From Firmicutes bacterium UBA3906 (lineage in GTDB: Bacteria > Bacillota > Clostridia > Caldicoprobacterales > DTU083), in contig DGFG01000105.1 of the NCBI GenBank assembly GCA_002391555.1, forward strand, positions 1 to 18,913: DNA of 18,913 nucleotides. The letters run 5' to 3'. The notes beneath the pieces are model-generated. The model saw only the letters and a list, made by a program, of their open reading frames with translations, was not told the origin of the DNA and did no database searches. A program made the position numbers and the translations under genes. Below are positions 8,625 through 15,922 of this stretch, in pieces (the first letter of the stretch is position 1; the number at the start of each line of letters is the position of its first letter).

Positions 8625-8662
8625 CTTTTAATCCCCCAATACATTTAATTACTTTTCAATTT

Positions 8663-8691
8663 ATTATAGCATGCAAAAATACCTAATACAA
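8663..8691 (-). promoter_or_regulatory. Promoter of the LiaF-like gene
   Basis: On the minus strand TTGTAT (8691-8686), a 17-bp spacer and TATAAT (8668-8663) are present. TG stands one base before the -10, giving an extended -10 element. It lies about 40 bp before the start codon. Confidence 0.7.
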
Positions 8692-8706
8692 TCAAAGGCT
8701 ATAGCA

Positions 8707-8731
8707 CTTTAGCTGCACTTACTAGCTAAAG
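8707..8731. terminator. Stem-loop between PAP2 gene and LiaF-like gene
   Basis: CTTTAGCT (8707-8714) and AGCTAAAG (8724-8731) form an 8-bp perfect stem with a 9-base loop, 21 bases past the PAP2 stop. No real T-tract follows on the minus strand, so it is at best a weak terminator or a 3'-end stabiliser. Confidence 0.35.
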
Positions 8732-8751
8732 CCATTCTCTATATAAACTAT

Positions 8752-9621
8752 TTAGCCTTCAGCTCCTGTGTCCTGATTATCCCTTAGGACCAACCTAAAT
8801 AATAGGGGAGCTAGAACGGTCAGCCAGATGCTAAGTAAGCCATGCACAAAAAAATCTGTCCCTAGACCCTCTGCTAGGCCAGGCTCAACTAGTAGCTTTA
8901 TTATAAGCAGGCCCACTATACCTATGAGACACTTGGCCAGCTGCTTTAAAAGGGGCCCTCCACTTTTATATTTTATAAATCTAGTATCTAGAATATAACC
9001 GATAAATAGGCCTGTAAGGGTACCCCCTACCGTATAATAGGTAGAGGTTTTAAATATAAACAAACCCACTAAGAGGGGTATAATCATGATGCCCATAATT
9101 TCAGGGGTCTTTTTGGCCTTTGATAGACTATAGAGCCAATTTGAAAGCAAGACACACAAGAGGGCAATTATAATCCCCCCTACAACATCAAAGGCCCAAT
9201 GTACACCTAGGTATATCCTAGAAAGGGCTACAAGTATAATCAAAAGGCTGGCTAAGATATAAAACCATTTTTTCTTTATAGCCTCCATCAGGACAATTAG
9301 TAGGCTAGAGGCCTGCTGGGTATGTCCACTAGGAAAGGAGTAGCCACCCGCAGTCTCAACTCTCATAGGATCTATATCCAAAAGCTCAAAGGGCCGGGGT
9401 ACCCTACATATTTCCTTTATCCAGGTGTTGGCCAGGCCACTAAAGAGGTAGGCAAAACCCAGCCTAAAGCCCCAATCCTTGTCAATACACCAGTACAGGA
9501 TTGCAACTACCAGGGTAAAAAATACAACCTCACCCAGCATGGTTACAAGGGTAAAAAACCAATCAAACAAGGGATTTCTAAGGGATATTACATATTCACT
9601 TATCCTTTGCATTAACTCCAT
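8752..9621 (-). CDS. PAP2-family membrane phosphatase
   Basis: A 289-residue multi-spanning membrane protein carrying the complete three-part acid phosphatase signature. K69-x6-R76-P77 is in KEICRVPRP, PSGH at 97-100 carries the catalytic base, and SRIYLGVHWAFD (134-145) carries the nucleophile His141 and Asp145. Such enzymes remove phosphate from lipid phosphates, for example undecaprenyl pyrophosphate or phosphatidic acid, on the outer face of the membrane. The extra C-terminal half (about 165-280) adds further membrane helices beyond the minimal PAP2 core. The start ATG at 9621 follows GGGGGTG with 7 bases of spacing. The substrate is not decided by the sequence. UppP-like activity is possible given the envelope-type neighbours. 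Confidence 0.88.
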   Translation of the reverse strand: MELMQRISEYVISLRNPLFDWFFTLVTMLGEVVFFTLVVAILYWCIDKDWGFRLGFAYLFSGLANTWIKEICRVPRPFELLDIDPMRVETAGGYSFPSGHTQQASSLLIVLMEAIKKKWFYILASLLIILVALSRIYLGVHWAFDVVGGIIIALLCVLLSNWLYSLSKAKKTPEIMGIMIIPLLVGLFIFKTSTYYTVGGTLTGLFIGYILDTRFIKYKSGGPLLKQLAKCLIGIVGLLIIKLLVEPGLAEGLGTDFFVHGLLSIWLTVLAPLLFRLVLRDNQDTGAEG

Positions 9622-9725
9622 AGCAAGACACCCCCATCTACTTTATATACATTCTACTACAAAAGCGTGGATTTACCTATAGGCCATAGCTGTCTTTTAC
9701 AAATCCGACTAGCTAGGCAAAGTAT

Positions 9726-9777
9726 AAATTTTTTTCAATATAGGCTATAAAAATACAGGCAGATAGAAATTTTTTTC
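9726..9777. repeat. Paired A/T tracts upstream of the sugar-transport operon
   Basis: The 11-mer AAATTTTTTTC occurs at 9726-9736 and again at 9767-9777, 41 bp apart (about four helical turns). It lies in the divergent intergenic region between the PAP2 gene and the binding-protein gene. Phased A-tracts can bend DNA; no regulator site was recognised. Confidence 0.4.
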
Positions 9778-9784
9778 TTCTTAT

Positions 9785-9817
9785 TTGTCCTAGACCAACA
9801 TAGTAATTATATATAAT
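9785..9817 (+). promoter_or_regulatory. Likely promoter of the sugar ABC importer operon
   Basis: TTGTCC (9785-9790) and TATATA (9808-9813) are 17 bp apart. A better -10, TATAAT (9812-9817), overlaps but would need a 21-bp spacer or a poorer -35. The start codon is 25-30 bases downstream. No convincing cre (CcpA) box was found. Confidence 0.45.
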
Positions 9818-9841
9818 AACAATTCATTTGGAGGTGCAGAT

Positions 9842-10999
9842 ATGGTTAAAAAATCAATTGTACTGGTATTGGTCCTGTCAATGCTGGTAATGCTTTTTGC
9901 AGGTTGCAGTGATAAGCCTGCAGAGGGTGGAGACCCTACTATGACCGACAAGCCTACACAAACCGAAGATCCAGGTCAAACCGAAGATCCAGGCGAGGAA
10001 ACAGCCAAGCTAGTTGGGGTCACAATGCCAACAAAATCCCTCCAGAGGTGGAATGAGGATGGAGCTAATGTTAAGGCTGCCCTGGAGAAGAAAGGCTACA
10101 AGGTTGATCTTCAATATGCTGACAACAAACAGGATGTCCAAAATAGCCAGATTGAAAACCAGATTACCATGGGCTGTGACGTACTAGTTATTGCTTCTAT
10201 AGACGGTGGAGCACTCGGCGGCGTTCTCAAGCAGGCACAGGATGCAAATATCCCAGTTATCGCTTATGACCGACTCTTAACTAATACTGATAAATGCGAC
10301 TACTATGCCACCTTTGACAACTATGGAGTCGGAAAAATGCAGGGAGAGTTTATCGAATCTGTCCTAGGCCTTGACCAGGGGGCAGAGGGACCATTTTCTT
10401 TGGAATGCTTTGGTGGAGACCCAGGCGATCATAATGCACTGCTCTTTAACCAGGGTGCAATGGATGTACTACAGCCCTATATAGACAGTGGAGTCCTCCA
10501 GGTAAAGTCCGGACAGACCAAGTTCCCAGATCAGATAGCAATCACCAACTGGGAGTCCAGCGGTGCACAGGACAGGATGGATAATCTCCTAACTGCTTAT
10601 TATGGCGACTCTAACATTGATGTAGTCCTATCACCTAATGACAGCCTAGCCCAGGGCATAGTCTCATCACTAAAGTCCGCCGGCTATGGATCTGATGCAA
10701 AGCCCTTCCCCATCCTTACAGGCCAGGATTGCGACAAGATAAATGTTGGCCAGATAATCAGGGGAGAGCAGTCTATGTCAATTTTCAAAGACACCCGTAT
10801 CCTAGCTGACCAGGTTATAGCTATGACAGATGCCATACTAGCAGGTGAACCAGTACCTACAAATGCAAGCTACAATAACGGAGTTATAGATGTGCCTTCT
10901 TATAACTGCGAAATCAAGTTTGCAGACAAAAACAACTGGAAGGAGCTACTCATTGACAGCGGCTATTATAGCCTGTCGGATATTCCAGATGCACAATAA
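9842..10999 (+). CDS. chvE: Sugar ABC transporter substrate-binding lipoprotein (ChvE-like)
   Basis: Extracellular lipoprotein that delivers a monosaccharide to the GguAB-type importer. The 385-residue product starts with a basic n-region (MVKK), a hydrophobic core and LFAGC, so Cys22 should be lipidated; the -3 residue is Phe, a mild deviation from the lipobox. Residues 23-55 are an acidic Thr/Pro/Asp-rich tether with QTEDPG twice. The mature domain is a periplasmic-binding-protein type 1 fold: VGVTMPTKSLQRW (58-70), then IASIDGGAL, IPVIAYDRLL, YYATFDNYGVGKMQGE, SPNDSLAQGI and TGQDCDK. These match the ChvE branch, which binds several aldoses such as glucose, galactose, xylose or arabinose. 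The exact sugar cannot be read from sequence. GGAGGTG lies 5 bases before ATG. Confidence 0.88.
   Translation: MVKKSIVLVLVLSMLVMLFAGCSDKPAEGGDPTMTDKPTQTEDPGQTEDPGEETAKLVGVTMPTKSLQRWNEDGANVKAALEKKGYKVDLQYADNKQDVQNSQIENQITMGCDVLVIASIDGGALGGVLKQAQDANIPVIAYDRLLTNTDKCDYYATFDNYGVGKMQGEFIESVLGLDQGAEGPFSLECFGGDPGDHNALLFNQGAMDVLQPYIDSGVLQVKSGQTKFPDQIAITNWESSGAQDRMDNLLTAYYGDSNIDVVLSPNDSLAQGIVSSLKSAGYGSDAKPFPILTGQDCDKINVGQIIRGEQSMSIFKDTRILADQVIAMTDAILAGEPVPTNASYNNGVIDVPSYNCEIKFADKNNWKELLIDSGYYSLSDIPDAQ
9959..9994 (+). repeat. 18-bp tandem duplication in the lipoprotein tether
   Basis: CAAACCGAAGATCCAGGT at 9959-9976 is repeated at 9977-9994 with one change, giving QTEDPG twice. This is typical of slippage in a flexible linker. 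Confidence 0.85.
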
Positions 11000-11008
11000 C
11001 TTTATCCC

Positions 11009-11043
11009 TTAAGATAGCGGTAGCTAGGCTACCGCTATCTTAA
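11009..11043. promoter_or_regulatory. Intercistronic 15-bp stem-loop between binding-protein and ATPase genes
   Basis: TTAAGATAGCGGTAG (11009-11023) and its exact reverse complement (11029-11043) enclose a 5-base loop, CTAGG. No T-tract follows (TCACCC), so it is not a standard intrinsic terminator. In binding-protein-dependent transport operons such hairpins commonly stabilise the upstream mRNA or limit read-through, so that the binding protein is made in excess. That role here is inferred. Confidence 0.8.
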
Positions 11044-11084
11044 TCACCCTAAGCAAAATCTATCTTTGTTAAAGGAGCATACAA

Positions 11085-12617
11085 ATGGCGGAATATATGC
11101 TTGAAATGAGAAATATCACAAAGGAATTCCCTGGCGTCAAGGCCCTTAGTGATGTCACCTTTAAGGTAAAAAAGGGTGAAATCCATGCCCTAGTAGGGGA
11201 AAATGGTGCAGGCAAGTCTACCCTTATGAATGTTCTAAGCGGAATCCACCCCTACGGCTCCTATAGCGGGACTATAGTCTATAAAGGAGAAGAGCTAAGG
11301 CTTAAAAATATTCGAGACAGTGAAGCGGCCGGTATTGCAATCATCCATCAGGAGCTAGCCCTTAGCCCCTATATGACAATAGCAGAAAATATTTTTTTAG
11401 GTAATGAGAGGGCCAAGCATGGGATTATTAGCTGGGATGAGACCAAGACACAGGCGATTCGCCTAATGAAAATGGTAGGTCTTGAGGAAAAGCATTCAAG
11501 GCAGGTCAAGGATTTAGGGGTAGGAAAGCAGCAGCTAGTCGAAATTGCCAAGGCCCTATCTAAAAACTGCGAGCTACTAATTCTAGACGAGCCAACAGCA
11601 GCCTTAAACGATGATGATTCTGACCACCTCCTTGCCCTTTTAGAAACCCTAAACAAAAAGCATAATATGACCTGTATACTTATTTCACACAAGCTGCACG
11701 AGCTTATAAGAATAGCTCATAACATCACCATCCTGAGGGATGGCAGGGCAATAGAAAGCTTGGAAAACACAGGTCAGCTAATCGAGGGGCGGATAATAAA
11801 GGACATGGTAGGTCGCGAGATAACAGATAGGTTCCCAAAACGGACACCAAGGATTGGTGAGATAGGCTTTGAGATAAAAAACTGGCTTGTCCATGATCCC
11901 CTTGATGAAAAAAGAGTAGTTATAGACAATGTCAATATGTATTTTAGAAAGGGCGAAATCGTTGGCCTAGCAGGCCTTATGGGGGCTGGTAGGACAGAGC
12001 TTGCCATGAGTGTTTTTGGCAAAGCCTATGGGACAAAGATTAGCGGGAGTCTGATAAAGGACGGGAAAAGGATAAACCCGCAAAATATCAGCCAGGCCAT
12101 TGGCCACGGTATAGCCTATGTAACCGAAGACAGAAAAACAGCCGGCCTAGTTCATATAATGGATATAAAAAGTAATATTACCCTTGCCAACCTTAGGGAT
12201 GTATCAAGGGCTGCAGTTGTAAATGAAGACGAGGAAATGGTGGTCGCCAAACAATACCAAAAGCGACTTGATATAAAGGCTGCTAGTGTCTTTCAAAAGG
12301 CAGGCAACCTTTCAGGTGGTAACCAGCAAAAGGTGGTCCTGAGCAAGTGGATATTTGCCAATCCTGATGTTCTTATACTAGACGAACCCACCAGGGGAAT
12401 TGATGTTGGAGCCAAGTACGAGATATACAAAATAATACTTAAGCTGGCAGAGGCGGGAAAGTGCCTGATAATTATTTCATCGGAGCTACCTGAGATTTTG
12501 GGAATTACTGACCGCCTGTACATATTAAACGAGGGACGTGTTGTAGGAGAAATGAAAACATCCGAGGCGACCCAGGAGGATATTATGACTACAATAATAA
12601 AAAGTTCGTCCGTGTGA
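11085..12617 (+). CDS. gguA: Sugar ABC transporter ATP-binding protein, two nucleotide-binding domains
   Basis: A 510-residue double-ATPase subunit that powers the importer from the cytosolic face, of the RbsA/XylG/GguA class. In domain 1 the Walker A is GENGAGKST (38-46), the signature is a degenerate LGVGKQQ (144-150), Walker B ends ILDE (166-169) and the H-loop His is at 202. In domain 2 the P-loop is GLMGAGRTE (297-305) with Arg in place of Lys, the signature is a canonical LSGGNQQ (409-415) and Walker B ends ILDE (431-434). The H-loop reads SSELPE without the histidine. This split of one good and one degenerate site is normal for the family. AAAGGAG precedes ATG by 7 bases. It follows the binding-protein gene and precedes the permease gene by 14 bp. 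Confidence 0.92.
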   Translation: MAEYMLEMRNITKEFPGVKALSDVTFKVKKGEIHALVGENGAGKSTLMNVLSGIHPYGSYSGTIVYKGEELRLKNIRDSEAAGIAIIHQELALSPYMTIAENIFLGNERAKHGIISWDETKTQAIRLMKMVGLEEKHSRQVKDLGVGKQQLVEIAKALSKNCELLILDEPTAALNDDDSDHLLALLETLNKKHNMTCILISHKLHELIRIAHNITILRDGRAIESLENTGQLIEGRIIKDMVGREITDRFPKRTPRIGEIGFEIKNWLVHDPLDEKRVVIDNVNMYFRKGEIVGLAGLMGAGRTELAMSVFGKAYGTKISGSLIKDGKRINPQNISQAIGHGIAYVTEDRKTAGLVHIMDIKSNITLANLRDVSRAAVVNEDEEMVVAKQYQKRLDIKAASVFQKAGNLSGGNQQKVVLSKWIFANPDVLILDEPTRGIDVGAKYEIYKIILKLAEAGKCLIIISSELPEILGITDRLYILNEGRVVGEMKTSEATQEDIMTTIIKSSSV

Positions 12618-12631
12618 TAGGAGAGGTATTT

Positions 12632-13855
12632 ATGAAAGAGATTAAGGGATTTTTAGACCGTAACATGAGACAATACGGCATGATTTTAGCACTGGTGACC
12701 ATAATGATCTTTTTTGGTCTTGTAACAAAAGGCAAGCTAATATGGCCAAGAAATATATCTATGCTGATAAGGCAAAATGCCTATGTCTTGATACTTGCCA
12801 TAGGGATGATGCTCTGTATTCTAACAGGAGGCAATATTGACCTTTCAGTAGGCTCTCTCGTAGCTCTTGTATCTGCAATGTCTGGCTTAATGGCTACGAC
12901 CCTTGGTCTACCCTCCTGGCTTGCCATTTGCCTAAGTATGTTGACTGGCCTTTTAGCAGGTATGTGGCAGGGCTTTTGGATAGCCGTTGTAAAGGTACCG
13001 CCCTTTATCACTACCCTTGCAGGTATGCTGGTCTTTAGGGGGCTTAATAATATTATACTAGACGGTAAAACCCTGCCCCTATCTGGCCTATATACAACCA
13101 TCGGTACTGGTTCTGTACCTGATATTGCTCCTAATACCCTTCCTGATTTTTTGCGGATCGGAGACCTGCTAAAGCTGCAAAATAAGCCAGACTATCTAAA
13201 TGTAACAATGCTAATTGTAGGCTTTGTCCTATCAGGCCTTTACCTTTTATATGTTCTTTTAAATAGGAAAAGCAAACAAGCAAGGGGTTATGAGGTAGCA
13301 TCTTTAAAATCCACCATTGGAAAGGCCCTATTGTTTTTTATAATTATAAATATATGCTCTTATTGGCTGGCTATGGATGAGGGCTTGCCCATTTTACTTA
13401 TACTCCTGGCAGTCCTTTATGCAATCTACTCCTTTATTGCTAGCAAAACAATACTAGGTAGACACCTCTATGCCATGGGAGGAAATATAAAGGCAGCTGA
13501 ACTCTCTGGTGTTAACACCAAGAAGATGATGTTTTTTGTATACTCAAACATGGGCCTATTAGCTGGCATAGCGGCTGTAGTGACAGCCGGTCGGAGCATG
13601 GCAGCCTCTCCTAATGTAGGAGTTAACTTTGAGCTAGATGCCATTGGTGCCTGTTTTATAGGCGGGGCTTCTGCAAATGGCGGGGTCGGAACAATATGGG
13701 GGGCTGTTGTTGGCGCCTTTATTATGGGCATTATGAATAACGGTATGTCCATTATAGGCTTTGACGTCTTTCTACAGTCATTGGCAAAGGGTATGGTAGT
13801 ACTATTAGCTGTTGCTTTTGACATGTTCTCAAAGTCTAGGTCAAGACTAGGCTAG
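12632..13855 (+). CDS. gguB: Sugar ABC transporter permease (GguB-like)
   Basis: Membrane subunit of the importer, of the BPD_transp_2 (RbsC/AraH) family, with 407 residues from the chosen start. The ATG at 12632 is preferred because AGGAGAGG (12619-12626) sits just before it. An in-frame GTG at 12614 would add six residues and overlap the ATPase stop without its own ribosome binding site. Hydrophobic helices run through the protein, with the family blocks GGNIDLSVG (about 72-80 in this numbering) and FIGGASANGGVGTIWG near the C-terminus. A polar insertion after LPLSGLYTTIG and a second hydrophobic pair around LLNRKSKQ give it the longer layout of GguB-type permeases compared with RbsC. It is the last gene of the operon, followed by a bidirectional terminator. 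Confidence 0.92.
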   Translation: MKEIKGFLDRNMRQYGMILALVTIMIFFGLVTKGKLIWPRNISMLIRQNAYVLILAIGMMLCILTGGNIDLSVGSLVALVSAMSGLMATTLGLPSWLAICLSMLTGLLAGMWQGFWIAVVKVPPFITTLAGMLVFRGLNNIILDGKTLPLSGLYTTIGTGSVPDIAPNTLPDFLRIGDLLKLQNKPDYLNVTMLIVGFVLSGLYLLYVLLNRKSKQARGYEVASLKSTIGKALLFFIIINICSYWLAMDEGLPILLILLAVLYAIYSFIASKTILGRHLYAMGGNIKAAELSGVNTKKMMFFVYSNMGLLAGIAAVVTAGRSMAASPNVGVNFELDAIGACFIGGASANGGVGTIWGAVVGAFIMGIMNNGMSIIGFDVFLQSLAKGMVVLLAVAFDMFSKSRSRLG

Positions 13856-13896
13856 GGATTTATTAAGCTGCTAGCTACTAGTAAAAGGTAATAGAG

Positions 13897-13932
13897 AAAA
13901 AGCCTTGACGTTCTATATGCTCAAGGCTTTTT
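13897..13932. terminator. Bidirectional intrinsic terminator between convergent operons
   Basis: AAAAAGCCTTGA (13897-13908) pairs perfectly with TCAAGGCTTTTT (13921-13932) around a 12-base loop. Each strand ends the stem in a T-run, so it can stop the sugar-transport operon from the left and the exporter operon from the right. Confidence 0.85.
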
Positions 13933-13947
13933 ATATATACATGGTCT

Positions 13948-14109
13948 TAGTTTGCCTTATGCTAAAAGACTTTTTGCTAATATATAGCTATATCTTTTTT
14001 TACCTAAAGGCTTTTTTCTAATATATAGCCTAGCTTTGCCTTTTGCTTCAGGCCTTTACCTAATACTTAGCCCAAGCTTGCCTTTTTACTTTGTTATAAA
14101 GGAATTAGC
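13948..14109. repeat. Degenerate 41-42 bp tandem repeat, about three to four units
   Basis: Units at 13948-13988, 13989-14029 and 14030-14071 each end in CTAATATATAGC or CTAATACTTAGC, and most carry TTTGCCTT, an AAAAGAC/AAAGGC/CAGGCC block and a T-run. A weaker fourth unit (14072-14109) ends AATTAGC. The array lies between the terminator and the 3' end of the second exporter gene. It has no open frame of note and resembles no CRISPR: units abut, differ from each other and have no spacers. Confidence 0.6.
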
Positions 14110-14119
14110 TTAAATGCCT

Positions 14120-15922
14120 TTAGCTAATATAGTTTTTGGCCTGGGTTTCAAATAACTTTCTATATAGGTTGTGACCCTTCATGAGCTTTTCATGACTATC
14201 AAAGCCTGCTATCTTTCCGTTTTCTAGTAGTATTATCCGGTCACAGAAAATAGAAGAGGACATACGGTGGGAAATAAAGATAGCAGTCCTGTTTTGAACC
14301 AGCTGGTTAAAGTTTTCATATACTTCGCTCTCAGCTAGTGGATCTAGGGCAGCTGTAGGTTCATCTAGGATAACCAGGTCTGATTCCTTATATATGGACC
14401 TAGCTATAGCCAGCTTTTGCTTTTGGCCGCCGGATAAGTCTGTCGCTTCCTCATAAAGGGACTTGTCAAGGTAGGTTTGGGCCTTGTTTGGCAATGTCTC
14501 TACTGCCTCTCTCATATCAACCTCTTCTAGTACTTGCCACAGCCTCTTTTCTTCCTTTTCATCCTGGCCACTTTTTTGGGTAACTATGTTTTCTTGTATA
14601 GTAAAGGGAAAGAGCTGAAAGTCTTGAAAGACACAGGAGAGCTTGTCTATGTAGGCCTCATAATCGTAGTCTCTAATATCTATCCCATTCCATAGGATTC
14701 TACCACTATCAGGCTCAAATAGCCTACAAATCAGCTTTACGATAGTTGTTTTCCCTGCGTTGTTTAGGCCCACTATGGACACCTTCTCCCCCCTATTGAT
14801 TACAAAGGAGATATCATCAAGGATAAGCCTATCAGAATTTGGGTAGGAAAAGCTTACATTTTCAAAGGCTAGCTTTTCTAAGGGTTCAGGTAGTAGGCTA
14901 CCACTTTTGGCCTTGGTATCTGGTATGGACATAAACTCACAAAAGGGCTTTAAATAGCTTATAGACTGGCCAATCGTGATTACACTTGTCACTAGACCCC
15001 TAAAGGAGACAGCAAAGGAATCAGTAGCGGCTACAATAACTGAAAAATCACCTAGGGATATTAGGGGGCCAAACCTGTCTGACAAAACACGCAGGGCCAC
15101 AAAGCTATAGGTTAAGAACCTGGTAATGCCTGTAACTATCCCCTGCCTAGTCTCAGTATTGGCCTGGGCCACTTGTATATTGCGGAGCCAGCCATACATT
15201 TCACTAGTAAACTCGTTTATCTTTCTAGTCATAAGGCTACTCATACCATAGATTCGGTATTCCTTTTGAAAGAGGGGGCCTGTAGCTGTATCTGCATAGT
15301 AGGCATACCTCCTGTTTATGGGGATTAGGTCTTCAGTTATTTTCTTTAGGACTGTCATAAACCTAGCTGAAAAGATTAGGCCAATCAAGGTAAGGAAAAA
15401 TACTAGCACCATAAATAGGGGGCTAAAGGCGACTAGAATAACGACTAGGCTGATAACTGTAAAAAGGGAGGTTAAAAAATCTACTGCTCCTGATAAAAGC
15501 TGAAGGAGGGCACCGAAATTTGTGACCGGAAAGAGGGCCCGTTCCTTTAGGTCCAAAACCTTGGCATCCTCTAGGTTTGCATAATCTATCCCCATAACCT
15601 TGTTGGCAAAGGCTATAGGAAACTTTTCATCCAAGAGGCTTTGGCGGATTTTTTCCTGCCTTTTTATATATGCCCTTAACTGGAGTAGACTATATTTAGC
15701 TAGGCCTAGAATGAGGATTACCCTTATATAGTCTTTAGCCTGCCAGCCCCTGCTATAGCCATCTATCAGAATCTTTGGGATATAGATATTAAAAATAGTA
15801 TTAAGGCCACCCGCTAAAGATGCTAGGCCAAGGACCAGATAATAGGTCTTGTCAAGCCGCCAGATTAGAGACAGGAGCATCTTAAGTGTCTTGCCTATTG
15901 TAATATCAGCTTTTTTCTTCAT
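14120..15922 (-). CDS. ABC exporter half-transporter with substituted Walker A (second subunit)
   Basis: A 600-residue half-transporter: membrane domain (about 20-330) followed by a nucleotide-binding domain (about 350-595). The Walker A reads GLNNAGKTT (385-393), with Asn388 where family members normally have Gly; the lysine (391) is intact. The rest is canonical: Q-loop Gln433, LSGGQ (496-500), VILDE (517-521) with catalytic Glu521, D-loop AALD and His552. Four bases overlap the preceding exporter gene (ATGA), so the two are translationally coupled and likely form a heterodimer. The exported substrate is unknown. A lipid, peptide or drug would each fit the family. Confidence 0.88.
   Translation of the reverse strand: MKKKADITIGKTLKMLLSLIWRLDKTYYLVLGLASLAGGLNTIFNIYIPKILIDGYSRGWQAKDYIRVILILGLAKYSLLQLRAYIKRQEKIRQSLLDEKFPIAFANKVMGIDYANLEDAKVLDLKERALFPVTNFGALLQLLSGAVDFLTSLFTVISLVVILVAFSPLFMVLVFFLTLIGLIFSARFMTVLKKITEDLIPINRRYAYYADTATGPLFQKEYRIYGMSSLMTRKINEFTSEMYGWLRNIQVAQANTETRQGIVTGITRFLTYSFVALRVLSDRFGPLISLGDFSVIVAATDSFAVSFRGLVTSVITIGQSISYLKPFCEFMSIPDTKAKSGSLLPEPLEKLAFENVSFSYPNSDRLILDDISFVINRGEKVSIVGLNNAGKTTIVKLICRLFEPDSGRILWNGIDIRDYDYEAYIDKLSCVFQDFQLFPFTIQENIVTQKSGQDEKEEKRLWQVLEEVDMREAVETLPNKAQTYLDKSLYEEATDLSGGQKQKLAIARSIYKESDLVILDEPTAALDPLAESEVYENFNQLVQNRTAIFISHRMSSSIFCDRIILLENGKIAGFDSHEKLMKGHNLYRKLFETQAKNYIS

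Noticed and set aside
8044..8631. 195-codon plus-strand frame opposite the LiaF-like gene
   Set aside because: The opposite strand carries a promoter, Shine-Dalgarno and a recognisable domain; this frame has none.
9661..9680. cre-like (CcpA) site around AAAAGCGTGG upstream of the sugar operon
   Set aside because: Only the central AGCG core fits; the flanking symmetric positions do not match.
12614..12631. GTG at 12614 as start of the sugar permease, overlapping the ATPase stop
   Set aside because: AGGAGAGG at 12619-12626 lies downstream of it and is ideally placed for ATG at 12632; the GTG has no ribosome binding site of its own.
13948..14109. Repeat array as a CRISPR
   Set aside because: Units are contiguous, imperfect and without spacers; no cas genes are present.
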